Shown in pieces: positions 33,171 through 43,145 of a stretch of 64,000 nucleotides of DNA. A model generated the notes under the pieces. It worked only from the letters and a program-made list of their open reading frames with translations. It was not told where the DNA came from and searched no databases. The DNA comes from an uncultured Pelagibacteraceae bacterium (GTDB taxonomy: Bacteria > Pseudomonadota > Alphaproteobacteria > Pelagibacterales > Pelagibacteraceae). The DNA lies in the NCBI GenBank assembly GCA_902574035.1, contig CACGMC010000002.1, forward strand, positions 1 to 64,000, given 5' to 3'. Each line of letters begins with the position of its first letter. Positions within the stretch are counted from its first letter, which is position 1. Position numbers and translations under genes: made by a program.

Positions 33171-34889
33171 ATGCCTAAAATAAATAAAAATAAATTACCA
33201 AGTCGACATACATCTTTAGGGGCTGATAGAGCTCCTCATCGTTCTTTTTACTACGCTATGGGTGAGACAGAGCAAGATGTGGCAAAACCCTTTGTTGGAG
33301 TTGTTTCTACTTGGAATGAGGCAGCCCCTTGTAATACTGCCTTAATGAGACAGGCTCAATCTGTTAAAAAAGGAGTAAAGCAATATGGTGGAACGCCTAG
33401 AGAATTCTGTACAATTACAGTAACTGACGGTATAGCCATGGGACATGAGGGGATGAAATCATCTTTGATTTCTAGAGAAATTATAGCTGACTCAGCTGAA
33501 TTGACCGTTAGAGGACATTGCTATGATGCTTTAGTTGGAATTGCAGGATGCGATAAATCTTTACCTGGCCTAATGATGTCCATGTTAAGATTGAATGTAC
33601 CAAGTGTTTTTATTTACGGTGGTTCAATTTTGCCAGGAAAATATAAAGGTAAAGATGTAACAGTAGTTGATGTATTCGAAGCAGTTGGAAAACATTCATC
33701 CGGCTCAATGTCATCAGAAGAACTAAGAGAATTAGAATTGGTTGCATGCCCAAGCGCTGGAGCGTGTGGAGGTCAATTTACAGCAAATACTATGGCATGC
33801 GTATCTGAAGCAATTGGACTAGCGCTCCCTTATTCGGCTGGAACTCCTGCTCCTTATGAAGAGAGAGATAAATATGCCTTTGAAAGTGGGCAAGCAGTAA
33901 TGAATTTATTAGAGAGAAATTTAAAGCCTAGAGATATAGTAACTAAAAAATCTTTAGAGAACGCTGCTACAATAGTTGCAGCCACTGGAGGCTCAACTAA
34001 CGCTGCTCTTCATTTACCAGCATTAGCAAATGAAATTGGAGTAAAATTTGATTTAATGGATGTGGCAAAAATATTTAAAAAAACTCCATATTTAGCAGAT
34101 CTAAAACCTGGAGGAAAATTTGTAGCTAAAGATATGTGGGAAGCTGGAGGAGTTCCTATGTTATTAAAGACACTTTATGATGGGGGTTTTATACACGGTG
34201 AATGTTTAACTGTTACTGGAAAAACCATGAGAGAAAACTTAAAAGACGTAAATTTTAATCCTAATCAGAAAGTTTTAAGAGAATATAACAATCCACTATC
34301 TCCAGATGGTGGAGTCGTTGGTTTAAAAGGAAATCTAGCCCCGGATGGTGCAATAGTTAAAATTGCAGGATTAAAAAAATTACAATTTACAGGTAAGGCC
34401 AGATGTTTTGATAACGAAGAAGATGCAATGAAAGCTGTACAGACAAAAAAGTATAAAGATGGAGATATAATAATCATTAGGTACGAAGGTCCTAGAGGTG
34501 GTCCAGGAATGAGAGAAATGTTATCAACAACTGGAGCAATTTATGGACAAGGAAAAGGTGAGAAAGTTGCTTTGATTACTGATGGTAGATTTTCGGGAGC
34601 CACTAGAGGATTCTGTGTTGGACATGTTGGACCAGAGGCAGCTTTAGGAGGGCCAATAGCTCTAATAAAAAATGGGGATGTAATTGATATAGATGCTAAA
34701 AAGGGAACAATTAATGTTAGACTGACAAAATCTCAATTAGCATCAAGAAAAAAGAAATGGAAAGCTAAAAAATCAGCTTTTGGTTCGGGCACATTGTGGA
34801 AATATGCTCAAACAGTTGGTCCAGCTTATCTTGGCGCACCAACTCATCCAGGTAAAAAAAAAGAAGTAAAAGAATATTCTAAGATTTAA
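33171..34889 (+). CDS. ilvD: Dihydroxy-acid dehydratase
   Basis: IlvD dehydrates 2,3-dihydroxy acids in valine, isoleucine and pantothenate precursor synthesis, using an Fe-S cluster. The track starts at a TTG inside valS (33150); the ATG at 33171 is the natural start and gives 572 aa. Cluster cysteines lie in [18 protein letters not shown] and [16 protein letters not shown]. Other family regions are [27 protein letters not shown] and [21 protein letters not shown]. It follows valS by 1 bp and overlaps manC by 1 base. Confidence 0.96.
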   Translation: MPKINKNKLPSRHTSLGADRAPHRSFYYAMGETEQDVAKPFVGVVSTWNEAAPCNTALMRQAQSVKKGVKQYGGTPREFCTITVTDGIAMGHEGMKSSLISREIIADSAELTVRGHCYDALVGIAGCDKSLPGLMMSMLRLNVPSVFIYGGSILPGKYKGKDVTVVDVFEAVGKHSSGSMSSEELRELELVACPSAGACGGQFTANTMACVSEAIGLALPYSAGTPAPYEERDKYAFESGQAVMNLLERNLKPRDIVTKKSLENAATIVAATGGSTNAALHLPALANEIGVKFDLMDVAKIFKKTPYLADLKPGGKFVAKDMWEAGGVPMLLKTLYDGGFIHGECLTVTGKTMRENLKDVNFNPNQKVLREYNNPLSPDGGVVGLKGNLAPDGAIVKIAGLKKLQFTGKARCFDNEEDAMKAVQTKKYKDGDIIIIRYEGPRGGPGMREMLSTTGAIYGQGKGEKVALITDGRFSGATRGFCVGHVGPEAALGGPIALIKNGDVIDIDAKKGTINVRLTKSQLASRKKKWKAKKSAFGSGTLWKYAQTVGPAYLGAPTHPGKKKEVKEYSKI

Positions 34890-36091
34890 TGAAAATTAGG
34901 CCTGTAATTTTATGTGGAGGCGCAGGTACAAGGTTGTGGCCTAATTCCAAAAATCATCAAGCCAAGCAATTTATAGATTTTGGGGGGTGGACACTAGCCG
35001 ATAAAACTTTAAAGAGATTAAAAAATCCAATATTTGATTACCCTATAATCAGCACTAATTTAAAATACCTTAAACATATAAGAAGGACTTTGAAAAAAAA
35101 CAAAATAAAAAGATATAAAATAGTGTTAGAGCCAATCAAAAAAAATACAGGCCCAGCTATACTTTCCTCAGCATTAATTGAAGATATACCAAATAAACAA
35201 GCATTAATTTTTTTCTCTGCTGATCATTTGATTGAAAAAGAACACAAATTTTATAAAGAAATTAAAAAAAATAAAAAATTTTTAACTAACAAAAATATTT
35301 TTATTTTTGGGATTAAACCAAATACACCCTCTGATCAATATGGATATTTTATTACAAAAAGGAAAAAAAACCTTAATTTTGTTTCTCGCTTCATTGAAAA
35401 ACCTAATACAATAAAGGCTAAAAGTATAATTAAAAAGGGTGGTTATTGGAACTCAGGAATATTTTTTTTAAAGAAAGAATCATTAATAAATAACTTTAAA
35501 GCTCATCAAAAAAATATTTATCTTAATTCATTAAAATCAGTTAAAAATAGCACGTACAAAAAAGACACCTATTATTTAAATAAAAAATCTTTTATGAAAA
35601 ATACTTCTAAGTCATTCGATTATGCCATTTTAGAAAAGACAAAATATATTAATGCCATTAAACTTAATATACCTTGGTCAGATCTTGGTAGTTGGAAAGA
35701 AATCCTTTTAATGTTCCATAAAAACAAGAAAAAGTATTTTAAGAAAAAAAATATTTTTTTTAGACCTTGGGGTAATTACGTAAATATATATAAAGGTAAA
35801 AATTTTTTAATTAAAGAACTTGTTGTAAAACCTAAAGGTAAACTAAGTTTACAAAAGCATTTTCATCGTGCTGAGCACTGGGTAGTAATACAAGGTAAGC
35901 CAAAAATCACATTAAATAATATTTCATTTTTTAGAAAAGTTAACGAAACTATTTTCATACCCAAAGGCTCAATACATAGGATCCAAAACCCTGGAAATAA
36001 AACTGTAAAAATTATGGAAGTTCAACTTGGCTCTATCTTAAGGGAAAGCGATATAGTTCGATATGAAGATATATACGGCCGTGTTAATTAA
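34889..36091 (+). CDS. manC: Mannose-1-phosphate guanylyltransferase / mannose-6-phosphate isomerase-type protein
   Basis: The 400-aa protein combines an N-terminal nucleotidyltransferase with a C-terminal cupin. The pyrophosphorylase signature is ILCGGAGTRLWPNSKNHQAKQF at residues 7-28, and FIEKP lies near 168. The cupin isomerase part includes RPWGNYVNIYKGKNFLIKELVVKPKGKLSLQKHFHRAEHWVVIQG from about 292. It should make GDP-mannose for surface polysaccharide. It is clearly shorter than the usual 460-480 residues, and very Lys/Asn-rich. It shares a base with ilvD and converges on xth with an 8-bp overlap. Confidence 0.9.
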   Translation: MKIRPVILCGGAGTRLWPNSKNHQAKQFIDFGGWTLADKTLKRLKNPIFDYPIISTNLKYLKHIRRTLKKNKIKRYKIVLEPIKKNTGPAILSSALIEDIPNKQALIFFSADHLIEKEHKFYKEIKKNKKFLTNKNIFIFGIKPNTPSDQYGYFITKRKKNLNFVSRFIEKPNTIKAKSIIKKGGYWNSGIFFLKKESLINNFKAHQKNIYLNSLKSVKNSTYKKDTYYLNKKSFMKNTSKSFDYAILEKTKYINAIKLNIPWSDLGSWKEILLMFHKNKKKYFKKKNIFFRPWGNYVNIYKGKNFLIKELVVKPKGKLSLQKHFHRAEHWVVIQGKPKITLNNISFFRKVNETIFIPKGSIHRIQNPGNKTVKIMEVQLGSILRESDIVRYEDIYGRVN

Positions 36092-36857
36092 TTTCTAATT
36101 CAATTGGAGTATGATCTGAAGGTTTAGTTTTAGACCTTGGTTTCTTGTTTATATTTATTGACTTAACTTGATCTATCAGACTATTAGACAAAAGAAAATG
36201 ATCAATTCTCATACCATAATTTTTCTGCCATGAACTAGAAAAGTAATCCCAAAAAGTAAATTCTTGTTTGTTTTTGTTTTTAAAACGATAAACATCGATA
36301 AAGCCTAAATTTAATAATTCGCGAAATTTCTTTCTAATTTCTAATTTTCCTAGTGCATCATTTTCATATCTTTTAAAATTATAAACATCGATTTCCTCAG
36401 GAATAATATTAAAATCACCCGCAATTAATAAATTTTTATTTTTTGATAATTTTTTTTTAACATTAGAAATGAACTTGTCTAACCAGCGTATTTTATAATT
36501 ATATTTTTCCGTTGCAATTGGATTTCCGTTAGGAACATATATATTAATTAATTCAATATCTTTTTTAATTTTAATTTCACCTGTAATAATTCTAGATTGT
36601 TTTAAATCATCCTCTATAAAACTCTTACTAATTTTTTTAATCTCTATTTTGGATATTATTGCTACACCATTATAGCTTTTTTGGCCAAACACGTATGAGT
36701 AATAACCTTTTTTTGTAAATTCTTCATATGGAAAATTTTCGTCTTGCGTTTTAATCTCTTGAAGCAAAATAATATCAGGATTGCTTTGTTTTATATATTC
36801 CAAAATATTTGTAATTCTCGCTCGTACAGAATTTACATTCCATGAAATAATTTTCAT
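36084..36857 (-). CDS. xth: Exodeoxyribonuclease III (XthA-type AP endonuclease)
   Basis: This endonuclease/exonuclease/phosphatase fold enzyme repairs abasic sites. The track starts upstream at 36887, but the ATG at 36857 gives the canonical N-terminus MKIISWNVNSVRAR and overlaps the erpA stop (TAATG). Motifs seen are LLQEIKTQD with the metal Glu, YVPNGNP, GDFNIIPEEIDVY near residue 147, and the C-terminal RIDHFLLS and KPSDHTPI with the catalytic Asp-His. The 257-aa length is normal. It is coupled with the upstream erpA gene. Confidence 0.94.
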   Translation of the reverse strand: MKIISWNVNSVRARITNILEYIKQSNPDIILLQEIKTQDENFPYEEFTKKGYYSYVFGQKSYNGVAIISKIEIKKISKSFIEDDLKQSRIITGEIKIKKDIELINIYVPNGNPIATEKYNYKIRWLDKFISNVKKKLSKNKNLLIAGDFNIIPEEIDVYNFKRYENDALGKLEIRKKFRELLNLGFIDVYRFKNKNKQEFTFWDYFSSSWQKNYGMRIDHFLLSNSLIDQVKSININKKPRSKTKPSDHTPIELEIN

Positions 36858-37174
36858 TAAACAGAAAAAGATAAACCACAACCACAAGAAGAAGATGCTT
36901 TTGGGTTGTTTATAACAAATGACTCACCAATCAATTCCACTTTAAAATCAATAGTAGATCCATTTATTATTTCCAATGACGATTTATCAATTACAGCATT
37001 ATTAAATAAAATATCTTCTTTAGAAATTGAGTTTTCAAAACTAAAATTATATTTAAAACCTGAGCATCCACCTCCTTTTACTGAAATTCTAAAATATTTT
37101 TTAGACTCCTTATTTGAGGTCATTTTTTCAATTTGTTTTTTTGCTCTTTCAGTGAACTCAATTTTTTTTGTCAT
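36857..37174 (-). CDS. erpA: Iron-sulfur cluster insertion protein (ErpA/IscA family)
   Basis: The 105-aa A-type carrier passes Fe-S clusters to apoproteins. The three conserved cysteines are present: one in GGGCSGFKYNF near residue 37 and two in SSSCGCGLSFSV at the C-terminus. The start is divergent from dgt across 38 bp. The stop is coupled by overlap to xth. ErpA-xth-dgt clustering is common in alphaproteobacteria, supporting the ErpA name over IscA. Confidence 0.92.
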   Translation of the reverse strand: MTKKIEFTERAKKQIEKMTSNKESKKYFRISVKGGGCSGFKYNFSFENSISKEDILFNNAVIDKSSLEIINGSTIDFKVELIGESFVINNPKASSSCGCGLSFSV

Positions 37175-37212
37175 AATAAGTTAATATGTAGTATATAAGT
37201 TATAACACATAT

Positions 37213-38343
37213 ATGCAAAGTAATACCTTTTCCAAGTTATCTGCTTCAATTTATTCTAAAGGTAGATTTTATAATGAAAAGAAAAGCAGTTTAAGATCTC
37301 CTTACCAAAGGGACAGGGATAGAATAATACATTCTACAGCTTTTAGGAGACTTAAACATAAAACACAAGTGTTTGTTAATACATCTAGCGATCATTATAG
37401 AACTCGAATTACTCACTCTCTCGAAGTTTCTCAGATTGCAAGAACACTAGCCAAAGTTTTTAAATTAAATGAAGACTTATCCGAAACACTAAGTTTGGCT
37501 CATGATTTAGGACATACACCATTTGGACATGCGGGTGAAGAGGCATTGAATGAGTGTATGATAAAAAGTGGTGGTTTCGATCATAATATACAAACATTAA
37601 GAATAGTTACATTATTAGAAAATAGATATTATGATTTTAAAGGTTTGAACCTATCGCTTGAAACCTTAGATGGTTTAATAAAACATAATGGACCTATTTT
37701 TAATAAATATAAAATTGATAAAATTTTAGGTAAGAATTTTTTTAAAAATAAAATAAATTTCAATGCAAGTCCCTCTTTAGAGGCTCAGATAGCATCAATT
37801 TCAGACGACATCGCTTATAATAGTCATGACCTTGAGGATGGACTAAATGCTAAGTTATTTACCATTAAAGATATTAACAACATACCAATACTAAAGAATA
37901 TAATTAAAAAACATAAAAATAAAATTAATAAATTCCCACAAGAATTAGTATTGAGACAAATAATAAGAGAAATAATTAACGAGATGGTTAATGATGTGAT
38001 TTTAAATACTAAAATTAATTTAAAGAAAAATAACGTTAAAAATATACATGATGTTTACAAATCTTCATATCCTTTAGTGTGTTTTTCAAACAAAATGAAT
38101 TTATTTGATAAAAGTATAAAAAAATTTTTAAAAATGAATATGTATTATCATAAAAATGTTATCCACAAAACTAGTCAAGGAAAAAAGATAATAAAAAAAC
38201 TATTTTATATGATCAAAAAAAAACCAAAAAAATTCATTAAAAATCATAATATAAAAACGATTTATAATGACAGATTGATCTGTGATTTTATAGCTGGAAT
38301 GACAGATAGATATGCAATAAATTTATATAATAAAATAATATGA
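37213..38343 (+). CDS. dgt: Deoxyguanosinetriphosphate triphosphohydrolase-like protein
   Basis: The 376-aa HD-domain protein hydrolyses dNTPs to nucleosides and triphosphate in characterised relatives. The N-terminal SPYQRDRDRIIHSTAFRRLKHKTQVFV and the metal-site residues RITHSLEVSQIARTLA and LAHDLGHTPFGHAGEEAL are clear at residues 30-120. A further conserved region is DDIAYNSHDLEDGL near 200. The C-terminal part is Lys/Asn-rich. argS begins inside its last codons (4-bp overlap), starting a long run of same-strand genes. Confidence 0.92.
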   Translation: MQSNTFSKLSASIYSKGRFYNEKKSSLRSPYQRDRDRIIHSTAFRRLKHKTQVFVNTSSDHYRTRITHSLEVSQIARTLAKVFKLNEDLSETLSLAHDLGHTPFGHAGEEALNECMIKSGGFDHNIQTLRIVTLLENRYYDFKGLNLSLETLDGLIKHNGPIFNKYKIDKILGKNFFKNKINFNASPSLEAQIASISDDIAYNSHDLEDGLNAKLFTIKDINNIPILKNIIKKHKNKINKFPQELVLRQIIREIINEMVNDVILNTKINLKKNNVKNIHDVYKSSYPLVCFSNKMNLFDKSIKKFLKMNMYYHKNVIHKTSQGKKIIKKLFYMIKKKPKKFIKNHNIKTIYNDRLICDFIAGMTDRYAINLYNKII

Positions 38344-40058
38344 ATATTTTTGACAGTTATTTAGAAGAAATATTAAATTTAATTCAAGAAAATCAAAAAA
38401 AACTTAATATTAAAGAAATTAATAAATTTAAAGGGGTGAGTTTAGAGATACCTCCAGCAAACTTTGCGTCAGACTTGTCTAGTAATATTTGTATGATATT
38501 AGCTAAATTGAACAATGTGGACTCAAAAAAACTTGCTTTAAAAATAAAAGAGTTAATTACTGAAAATATTCGCGATTTTAAAAATGTTGAAGTTGCTGGT
38601 CCGGGTTTTATAAACTTAAGTCTAACAAACAAAGCTTTGATTTCTATAATTAATAAAATTATTATTGAAGGTAAATCCTTTGGTTCAACAACTTCAAATT
38701 TTTCCTATAATATTGAATTTGTCTCAGCAAATCCAACTGGGCCGATGCATATTGGCCATTGTAGAGGAGCAATATTTGGTGATGTTTTATCTAACCTTCT
38801 AAAGTTTAACGGTAATAAAGTGACAAAAGAATACTACATTAACGACTATGGTAATCAGATTAAAAACTTTGTTAAGTCAGTTTATTTAAGAATAAGAGAA
38901 ATTAAATTTAAGGAAAAATTTATAAACGAAAAAGATCTTTATCCTGGAGAATATATTAAAGATATAGCAAAGAAAATCTTAAACAAAAATAAATTCAAAT
39001 TTGATTCATTTGATGAAAGCTATGAATTTTTAGAAAAAGAGTCTCTTAAATATTCAATGGAAATGATAAAGAACGATCTCAAAAAACTTGGCATTATTCA
39101 TGATAGTTTTGTATCTGAAAAATCGTTAGTTGAAACAAGAACAGTTACAAATGCAATAACACAACTAAAAAAGACCAAATTTGTTGAGGAGGGATATTTA
39201 GAACCACCAAAGGGCGAGGAAAATAAAAATTGGAAAAAAACTAAAAGATTAATATTTAAATCTGTACTTTTTGGGGATGATACAAATAGAGCTTTACAAA
39301 AAAACGATGGGTCATGGACGTATTTTGCAAATGATCTAGCATATCATTTTGATAAAGTCTCAAGAAAATATGATAAACTCATAAATATCCTTGGCGCTGA
39401 TCATACAGGATATATAAAAAGAATAGAAGGCGCAGTTAAAGCGCTATCAGAAGAAAAAACAGTTTTAGAATGTAAAGTTTGCCAATTAGTAAAGTTATAT
39501 AAAAAAGGAACACCTTTTAAAATGTCCAAAAGATCTGGCGACTTCATTTCAGTAAACGATTTACTAAACGAAGTTAACAAAGACTCAATTAGATTTATGA
39601 TGCTGAACAGAAGCAATGATGTTGAGTTAGATTTTGACTTTGATAAAGTTCTTGAGAAAAGTAAGGAAAATCCTGTTTTTTATGTTCAATATTGCCATGC
39701 AAGAATACAATCAATTTATCGAACATTAAATATTAAGAACAAAAAAGAATTACAAATCAATAATATTGAAAAGGATTTCAATCAATATGAGAAAGAAATT
39801 ATTAAAAAAATATTAGAATGGCCAAAGATAGTAAAAATATCATCAAGAAAATATGAACCACATAGAATTCCTATTTACTTATATCAGCTTGCTACTTTAT
39901 TTCATTCATATTGGAGCAAAGGAAACGAAGATGAAAAATTTAAGTTTATTCAAAAAGGAACTATAAGTAAAAATACTATGATAATAACTCAACTTATTCT
40001 AATTGTTATACAAAACGGTATGAATATACTTAACGTATCTTTACCGAATAAAATGTGA
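38340..40058 (+). CDS. argS: Arginyl-tRNA synthetase
   Basis: The 572-aa class I synthetase has the HIGH motif in SANPTGPMHIGHCRGAIFGD near residues 126-145. The KMSK-like KMSKRSGDFISVNDLL near 395 is followed by the anticodon-binding DALR domain. An N-terminal Arg-tRNA additional domain covers roughly residues 1-100. The gene overlaps dgt by 4 bp and the next small gene by TGATG, so the run dgt-argS-orf-nagZ-scpAB appears translationally coupled. Confidence 0.97.
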   Translation: MNIFDSYLEEILNLIQENQKKLNIKEINKFKGVSLEIPPANFASDLSSNICMILAKLNNVDSKKLALKIKELITENIRDFKNVEVAGPGFINLSLTNKALISIINKIIIEGKSFGSTTSNFSYNIEFVSANPTGPMHIGHCRGAIFGDVLSNLLKFNGNKVTKEYYINDYGNQIKNFVKSVYLRIREIKFKEKFINEKDLYPGEYIKDIAKKILNKNKFKFDSFDESYEFLEKESLKYSMEMIKNDLKKLGIIHDSFVSEKSLVETRTVTNAITQLKKTKFVEEGYLEPPKGEENKNWKKTKRLIFKSVLFGDDTNRALQKNDGSWTYFANDLAYHFDKVSRKYDKLINILGADHTGYIKRIEGAVKALSEEKTVLECKVCQLVKLYKKGTPFKMSKRSGDFISVNDLLNEVNKDSIRFMMLNRSNDVELDFDFDKVLEKSKENPVFYVQYCHARIQSIYRTLNIKNKKELQINNIEKDFNQYEKEIIKKILEWPKIVKISSRKYEPHRIPIYLYQLATLFHSYWSKGNEDEKFKFIQKGTISKNTMIITQLILIVIQNGMNILNVSLPNKM

Positions 40059-40318
40059 TGATTAACAATTTTATCAAATTTTTAATTTTAATATTAGTGT
40101 TTTCTTTTTTCTTTATTGTTTCTAATTATTATTTCTCTGAAAAGAATATAAACTTAGTAAAAAATAACAGGAATAATTTAGAAGACATAGTTCTTAATAA
40201 TTCATCAAATTTACCTGTTCTACCTAATGATACAAATAATGTAATTGAATTTAATTCTGGATTTGAGGACACAAGTCAACAAAATTTTAAGCGTAGTTTT
40301 TGGGAGCTTTTTAATTAA
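40058..40318 (+). CDS. 86-aa single-pass membrane protein (in the usual SPOR-gene position)
   Basis: The product has an N-terminal membrane helix (FIKFLILILVFSFFFIVSNYYF) followed by about 55 polar, Asn-rich residues ending FKRSFWELFN. Start choice is between GTG at 40055 and ATG at 40058; the latter overlaps the argS stop as TGATG. In many alphaproteobacteria the gene between argS and nagZ encodes a SPOR-domain protein for septal peptidoglycan binding. Here only a membrane anchor and short tail remain and I can see no SPOR domain. The function is unknown. Confidence 0.7.
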   Translation: MINNFIKFLILILVFSFFFIVSNYYFSEKNINLVKNNRNNLEDIVLNNSSNLPVLPNDTNNVIEFNSGFEDTSQQNFKRSFWELFN

Positions 40319-40319
40319 A

Positions 40320-41267
40320 ATGAAAAAAAAAGCGATTATAATTAGTATTGCAGGCTACAAATTATCTCAAAGTGAGATAAATATTTTTAAAAATTATTTA
40401 CCTTGGGGGGTAATTTTATTCAAGAGAAATATTAAGAATTTTCTGCAATTAAAAAAACTAATTCTATCAATTAGAAAAATTACGAAAGATAAAAAATTTC
40501 CAATTTTAATAGACGAAGAGGGTGGAAAAGTTACGAGATTGCACAACATAATAAATAACGATTTATTTTCACAAAGATTTTTTGGTAAAATTTATGAAAC
40601 TAACTCGGAGGTTGGATTGGGTCTTTACAAAAATTATATCAATGAAGTTTGTATTATTTTCAATAGATTAGGAATTAATATTAATACAGTTCCAGTTTTA
40701 GATAAATTATACAGTTTTACTAATACTTTTTTAAAAGAAAGATCTTATTCCTCGAAGGAAAAAACTATTAAATCTTTATCGGATACTTGTATTAGAACTT
40801 ATAAATTAAATAGAATATCTACTGTTATTAAACATATACCTGGTCATGGTCTATCTAAGACAGATTCTCACAAAAGATTACCAGTAGTAGATAAAAATGT
40901 TAGTTTTTTATTAAAAAATGATTTTAAATGTTTCAAAAATAGTAAGTCAATGTTTGCCATGACGGCACATGTTTTGTTTAAAAAAATTGATAACAAACAT
41001 TGTGTAACCCACTCTAAAAGGATTATTAAGGATTTTATTAGAAAAAAAATAGGCTATAAGGGAGTGATAATATCGGATGACATTGGCATGAAATCTTTAA
41101 AATATGATATAGTGGAAAATGCATTAAAGGCAATATCTGCCGGTTGCAATTTAACTCTTTATTGCCAAGGAAGAGCAAAAGAATCGCTAAAACTCCTCAA
41201 TAAAATTCCACCTATAGATGAATTTACTAAAAAAAAAACATCGGAATTTTATAATTTTTTAAGATAA
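40320..41267 (+). CDS. nagZ: Beta-N-acetylhexosaminidase NagZ (GH3)
   Basis: NagZ removes GlcNAc from muropeptides during wall recycling in the cytoplasm. The track starts at 40245, but the ATG at 40320 is 1 bp after the preceding stop and gives 315 aa. GH3 motifs are LIDEEGGKVTRL near residue 62, NINTVPVLD, KHIPGHGLSKTDSHKRLP with the catalytic His, MTAHVLF, and VIISDDIGMKSL with the nucleophile Asp. The substrate-binding KH-PGHG motif is intact. The position before scpAB is the common alphaproteobacterial arrangement. Confidence 0.92.
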   Translation: MKKKAIIISIAGYKLSQSEINIFKNYLPWGVILFKRNIKNFLQLKKLILSIRKITKDKKFPILIDEEGGKVTRLHNIINNDLFSQRFFGKIYETNSEVGLGLYKNYINEVCIIFNRLGININTVPVLDKLYSFTNTFLKERSYSSKEKTIKSLSDTCIRTYKLNRISTVIKHIPGHGLSKTDSHKRLPVVDKNVSFLLKNDFKCFKNSKSMFAMTAHVLFKKIDNKHCVTHSKRIIKDFIRKKIGYKGVIISDDIGMKSLKYDIVENALKAISAGCNLTLYCQGRAKESLKLLNKIPPIDEFTKKKTSEFYNFLR

Positions 41268-41275
41268 TATTTATT

Positions 41276-42016
41276 ATGGAGTCGAAGATAAATAAATCCT
41301 TTTCAATTGATATTCCAAATTATAATGGACCTTTAGAGGTTTTGTTAGATTTAGCGAAAAATCAAAAGGTGAATCTTGCTAATATTTCTATAACAAAACT
41401 TGCTGATCAATTTTTAGATTTTATAAAAAACAATAAAAATTTAAATCTTGAAACAGCATCTGAATTTTTACTTATGGCAACTTGGTTAGCTTATTTAAAA
41501 TCAAAATTACTATTGCCCGAAGATGAAGATGATGATTTTAAAGCACTGGAAGTAGCTGAACGTTTAAAACTACAATTAAAGAAACTTGAATTAATCAGAC
41601 TTTTATCTGATCAATTACTTAAAAGAAAAAGAATAGGCAAAGATATATTTTATAGAGGTATGCGAGGTGGCATAAAATCAATCTATACTCCTATCTATGA
41701 TGTAAGCTTATATGAGTTACTTAAAACATACGCTATTATTAATTCTCAAAAATCTTTTCAAAGAGTAAATATTCCTAAATTACCGGTTTTAACAACCGAA
41801 CAAGGTATAAATAATTTAAAAAACCAAATAGATAATTTAAATGAATGGAAAAATATCTTAGATCTAATTCCAGAAAGTTATAAACAAAGTTCTCAAAAAA
41901 AGAGAACAGGTATATCAGGTACTTTTGCCGCTTGCTTAGAACTAACAAGAGAAGGTATTATCAATATGATGCAAAAAAAAACTTTTGATGAAATTTTAAT
42001 AAAAAAAAATAAATGA
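41276..42016 (+). CDS. scpA: Segregation and condensation protein A
   Basis: ScpA is the kleisin subunit of the SMC condensin complex for chromosome segregation. The 246-aa protein has the family N-terminus FSIDIPNYNGPLEVLLDLAKNQKVNLANISITKLADQFLDFI and TASEFLLMATWLAYLKSKLLLPEDED near residue 65. The C-terminal winged helix contains GTFAACLELTREGIINMMQKKTFDEI. It overlaps scpB by 4 bp (ATGA). Confidence 0.94.
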   Translation: MESKINKSFSIDIPNYNGPLEVLLDLAKNQKVNLANISITKLADQFLDFIKNNKNLNLETASEFLLMATWLAYLKSKLLLPEDEDDDFKALEVAERLKLQLKKLELIRLLSDQLLKRKRIGKDIFYRGMRGGIKSIYTPIYDVSLYELLKTYAIINSQKSFQRVNIPKLPVLTTEQGINNLKNQIDNLNEWKNILDLIPESYKQSSQKKRTGISGTFAACLELTREGIINMMQKKTFDEILIKKNK

Positions 42017-42696
42017 TTAAAAAAATAAATAAAAAAAAGGGCAATATAATAAATTTTCCATCATCTATTACTAAAGTTGAAAGAAAAGTAGAAGCAATTT
42101 TATTCTCTGCCTCAGAACCTCTTGATATAGAAACAATTGAAAAAAGACTTCAAACTAGCAACGTAAAAAAAATTTTAGAAAAAATACAAAATGATTACAA
42201 AACAAGAGGTATAAATTTGATTTGTATACGAAATAAGTGGTCGTTTAGAACTGCATCTGATCTCTCAAATACAATGGCATTACAAAAATCTACTCAAAAA
42301 AAATTATCAAAAGCTACAATCGAAACATTATCAATTATTGTTTATCATCAGCCAGTCACAAGATCAGAAATAGAGCAAATACGTGGTGTTGCTTTTGGAT
42401 CAAATACCATTGAAATTTTAATGGAACTAGATTGGGTTAGACCGGCAGGCCGTAAAAATATTCCAGGTAAACCCATTCAATATGTTACAACTGAAAATTT
42501 TTTGAATCATTTTAATATTCAAAAATTATCTGATTTACCTACTATAGATGAATTGGGTTCAGCAGGTTTAATCGACACTTCAGCAGTAAATTCTTCAATT
42601 TTTGGTACTAGCAAGTTCTTTTCTGAACAATCAAACGATACAAAAAAGAACATATATTCAGATATAGAAAACGCCATTGATGATAATGAAAATTGA
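42013..42696 (+). CDS. scpB: Segregation and condensation protein B
   Basis: ScpB is the winged-helix partner that binds ScpA in the SMC complex. The 227-aa protein contains VEAILFSASEPLDIETIEKRL near residue 28, KLSKATIETLSIIVYHQPVTRSEIEQIRGVAFGSNTIEILMELDWVRPAGRKNIPGKPIQYVTTENFLNHF in the middle, and a variable acidic C-terminus. Translation is coupled to scpA by a 4-bp overlap. A 48-bp gap with an AT-rich, promoter-like stretch separates it from tatA. Confidence 0.94.
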   Translation: MIKKINKKKGNIINFPSSITKVERKVEAILFSASEPLDIETIEKRLQTSNVKKILEKIQNDYKTRGINLICIRNKWSFRTASDLSNTMALQKSTQKKLSKATIETLSIIVYHQPVTRSEIEQIRGVAFGSNTIEILMELDWVRPAGRKNIPGKPIQYVTTENFLNHFNIQKLSDLPTIDELGSAGLIDTSAVNSSIFGTSKFFSEQSNDTKKNIYSDIENAIDDNEN

Positions 42697-42744
42697 ATGA
42701 ATAAAGTTATTTATTTAGTTTAGATTATTGTATATAACATCTTT

Positions 42745-42933
42745 ATGAGTATTGGTTTTTGGCAAATAGCTATAGTCGTTGTTTTAGTCGTCCTGTTGTT
42801 TGGAAGAGGTAAAATTTCTGATTTAATGGGGGATGTTGCAAAAGGTATTAAAAGTTTTAAGAAGGGTATCTCAGAAAATCCAGACTCATCAAACAAAGAC
42901 TCTGACGATAAAAATAATTCTAATAGTAATTAA
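42745..42933 (+). CDS. tatA: Sec-independent translocase subunit TatA
   Basis: TatA forms the protein-conducting oligomer of the twin-arginine export system. The 62-aa protein has the expected N-terminal membrane helix ([21 protein letters not shown]) with FGRGKI at the hinge, the amphipathic helix ([16 protein letters not shown]) and a short acidic tail. The phenylalanine-glycine hinge is typical. It is followed 5 bp later by tatB and then tatC, in the usual order. Confidence 0.93.
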   Translation: MSIGFWQIAIVVVLVVLLFGRGKISDLMGDVAKGIKSFKKGISENPDSSNKDSDDKNNSNSN

Positions 42934-42938
42934 TTTAA

Positions 42939-43145
42939 ATGCCACAGATCGGTTGGTTTGAATTACTTGTAATAATAATAGTTGCAATTCTTGTGATTGG
43001 ACCAAAAGATTTCCCGATTGTTTTAAAGAAAATAGGCTCATGGGTTGGGTCCATTAAAAGATATTTTTCTGATGTTCAAAAAAACGTTAACGAAATTACA
43101 AATTTAGAAGAAGACAACAAAAAGAAAGATAAATCTGATGACTAA
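42939..43145 (+). CDS. tatB: Sec-independent translocase subunit TatB (short)
   Basis: TatB works with TatC in recognising twin-arginine signals. The membrane helix reads GWFELLVIIIVAILVIGPKDFPIVLKKIGSWVGSIKR, with the Glu and Gly-Pro hinge that distinguish TatB. At 68 aa it is much shorter than most TatB proteins, with almost none of the variable C-terminal tail. It overlaps tatC by 8 bp. The reduced length fits genome streamlining; function is probably retained because the essential N-terminal part is intact. Confidence 0.9.
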   Translation: MPQIGWFELLVIIIVAILVIGPKDFPIVLKKIGSWVGSIKRYFSDVQKNVNEITNLEEDNKKKDKSDD

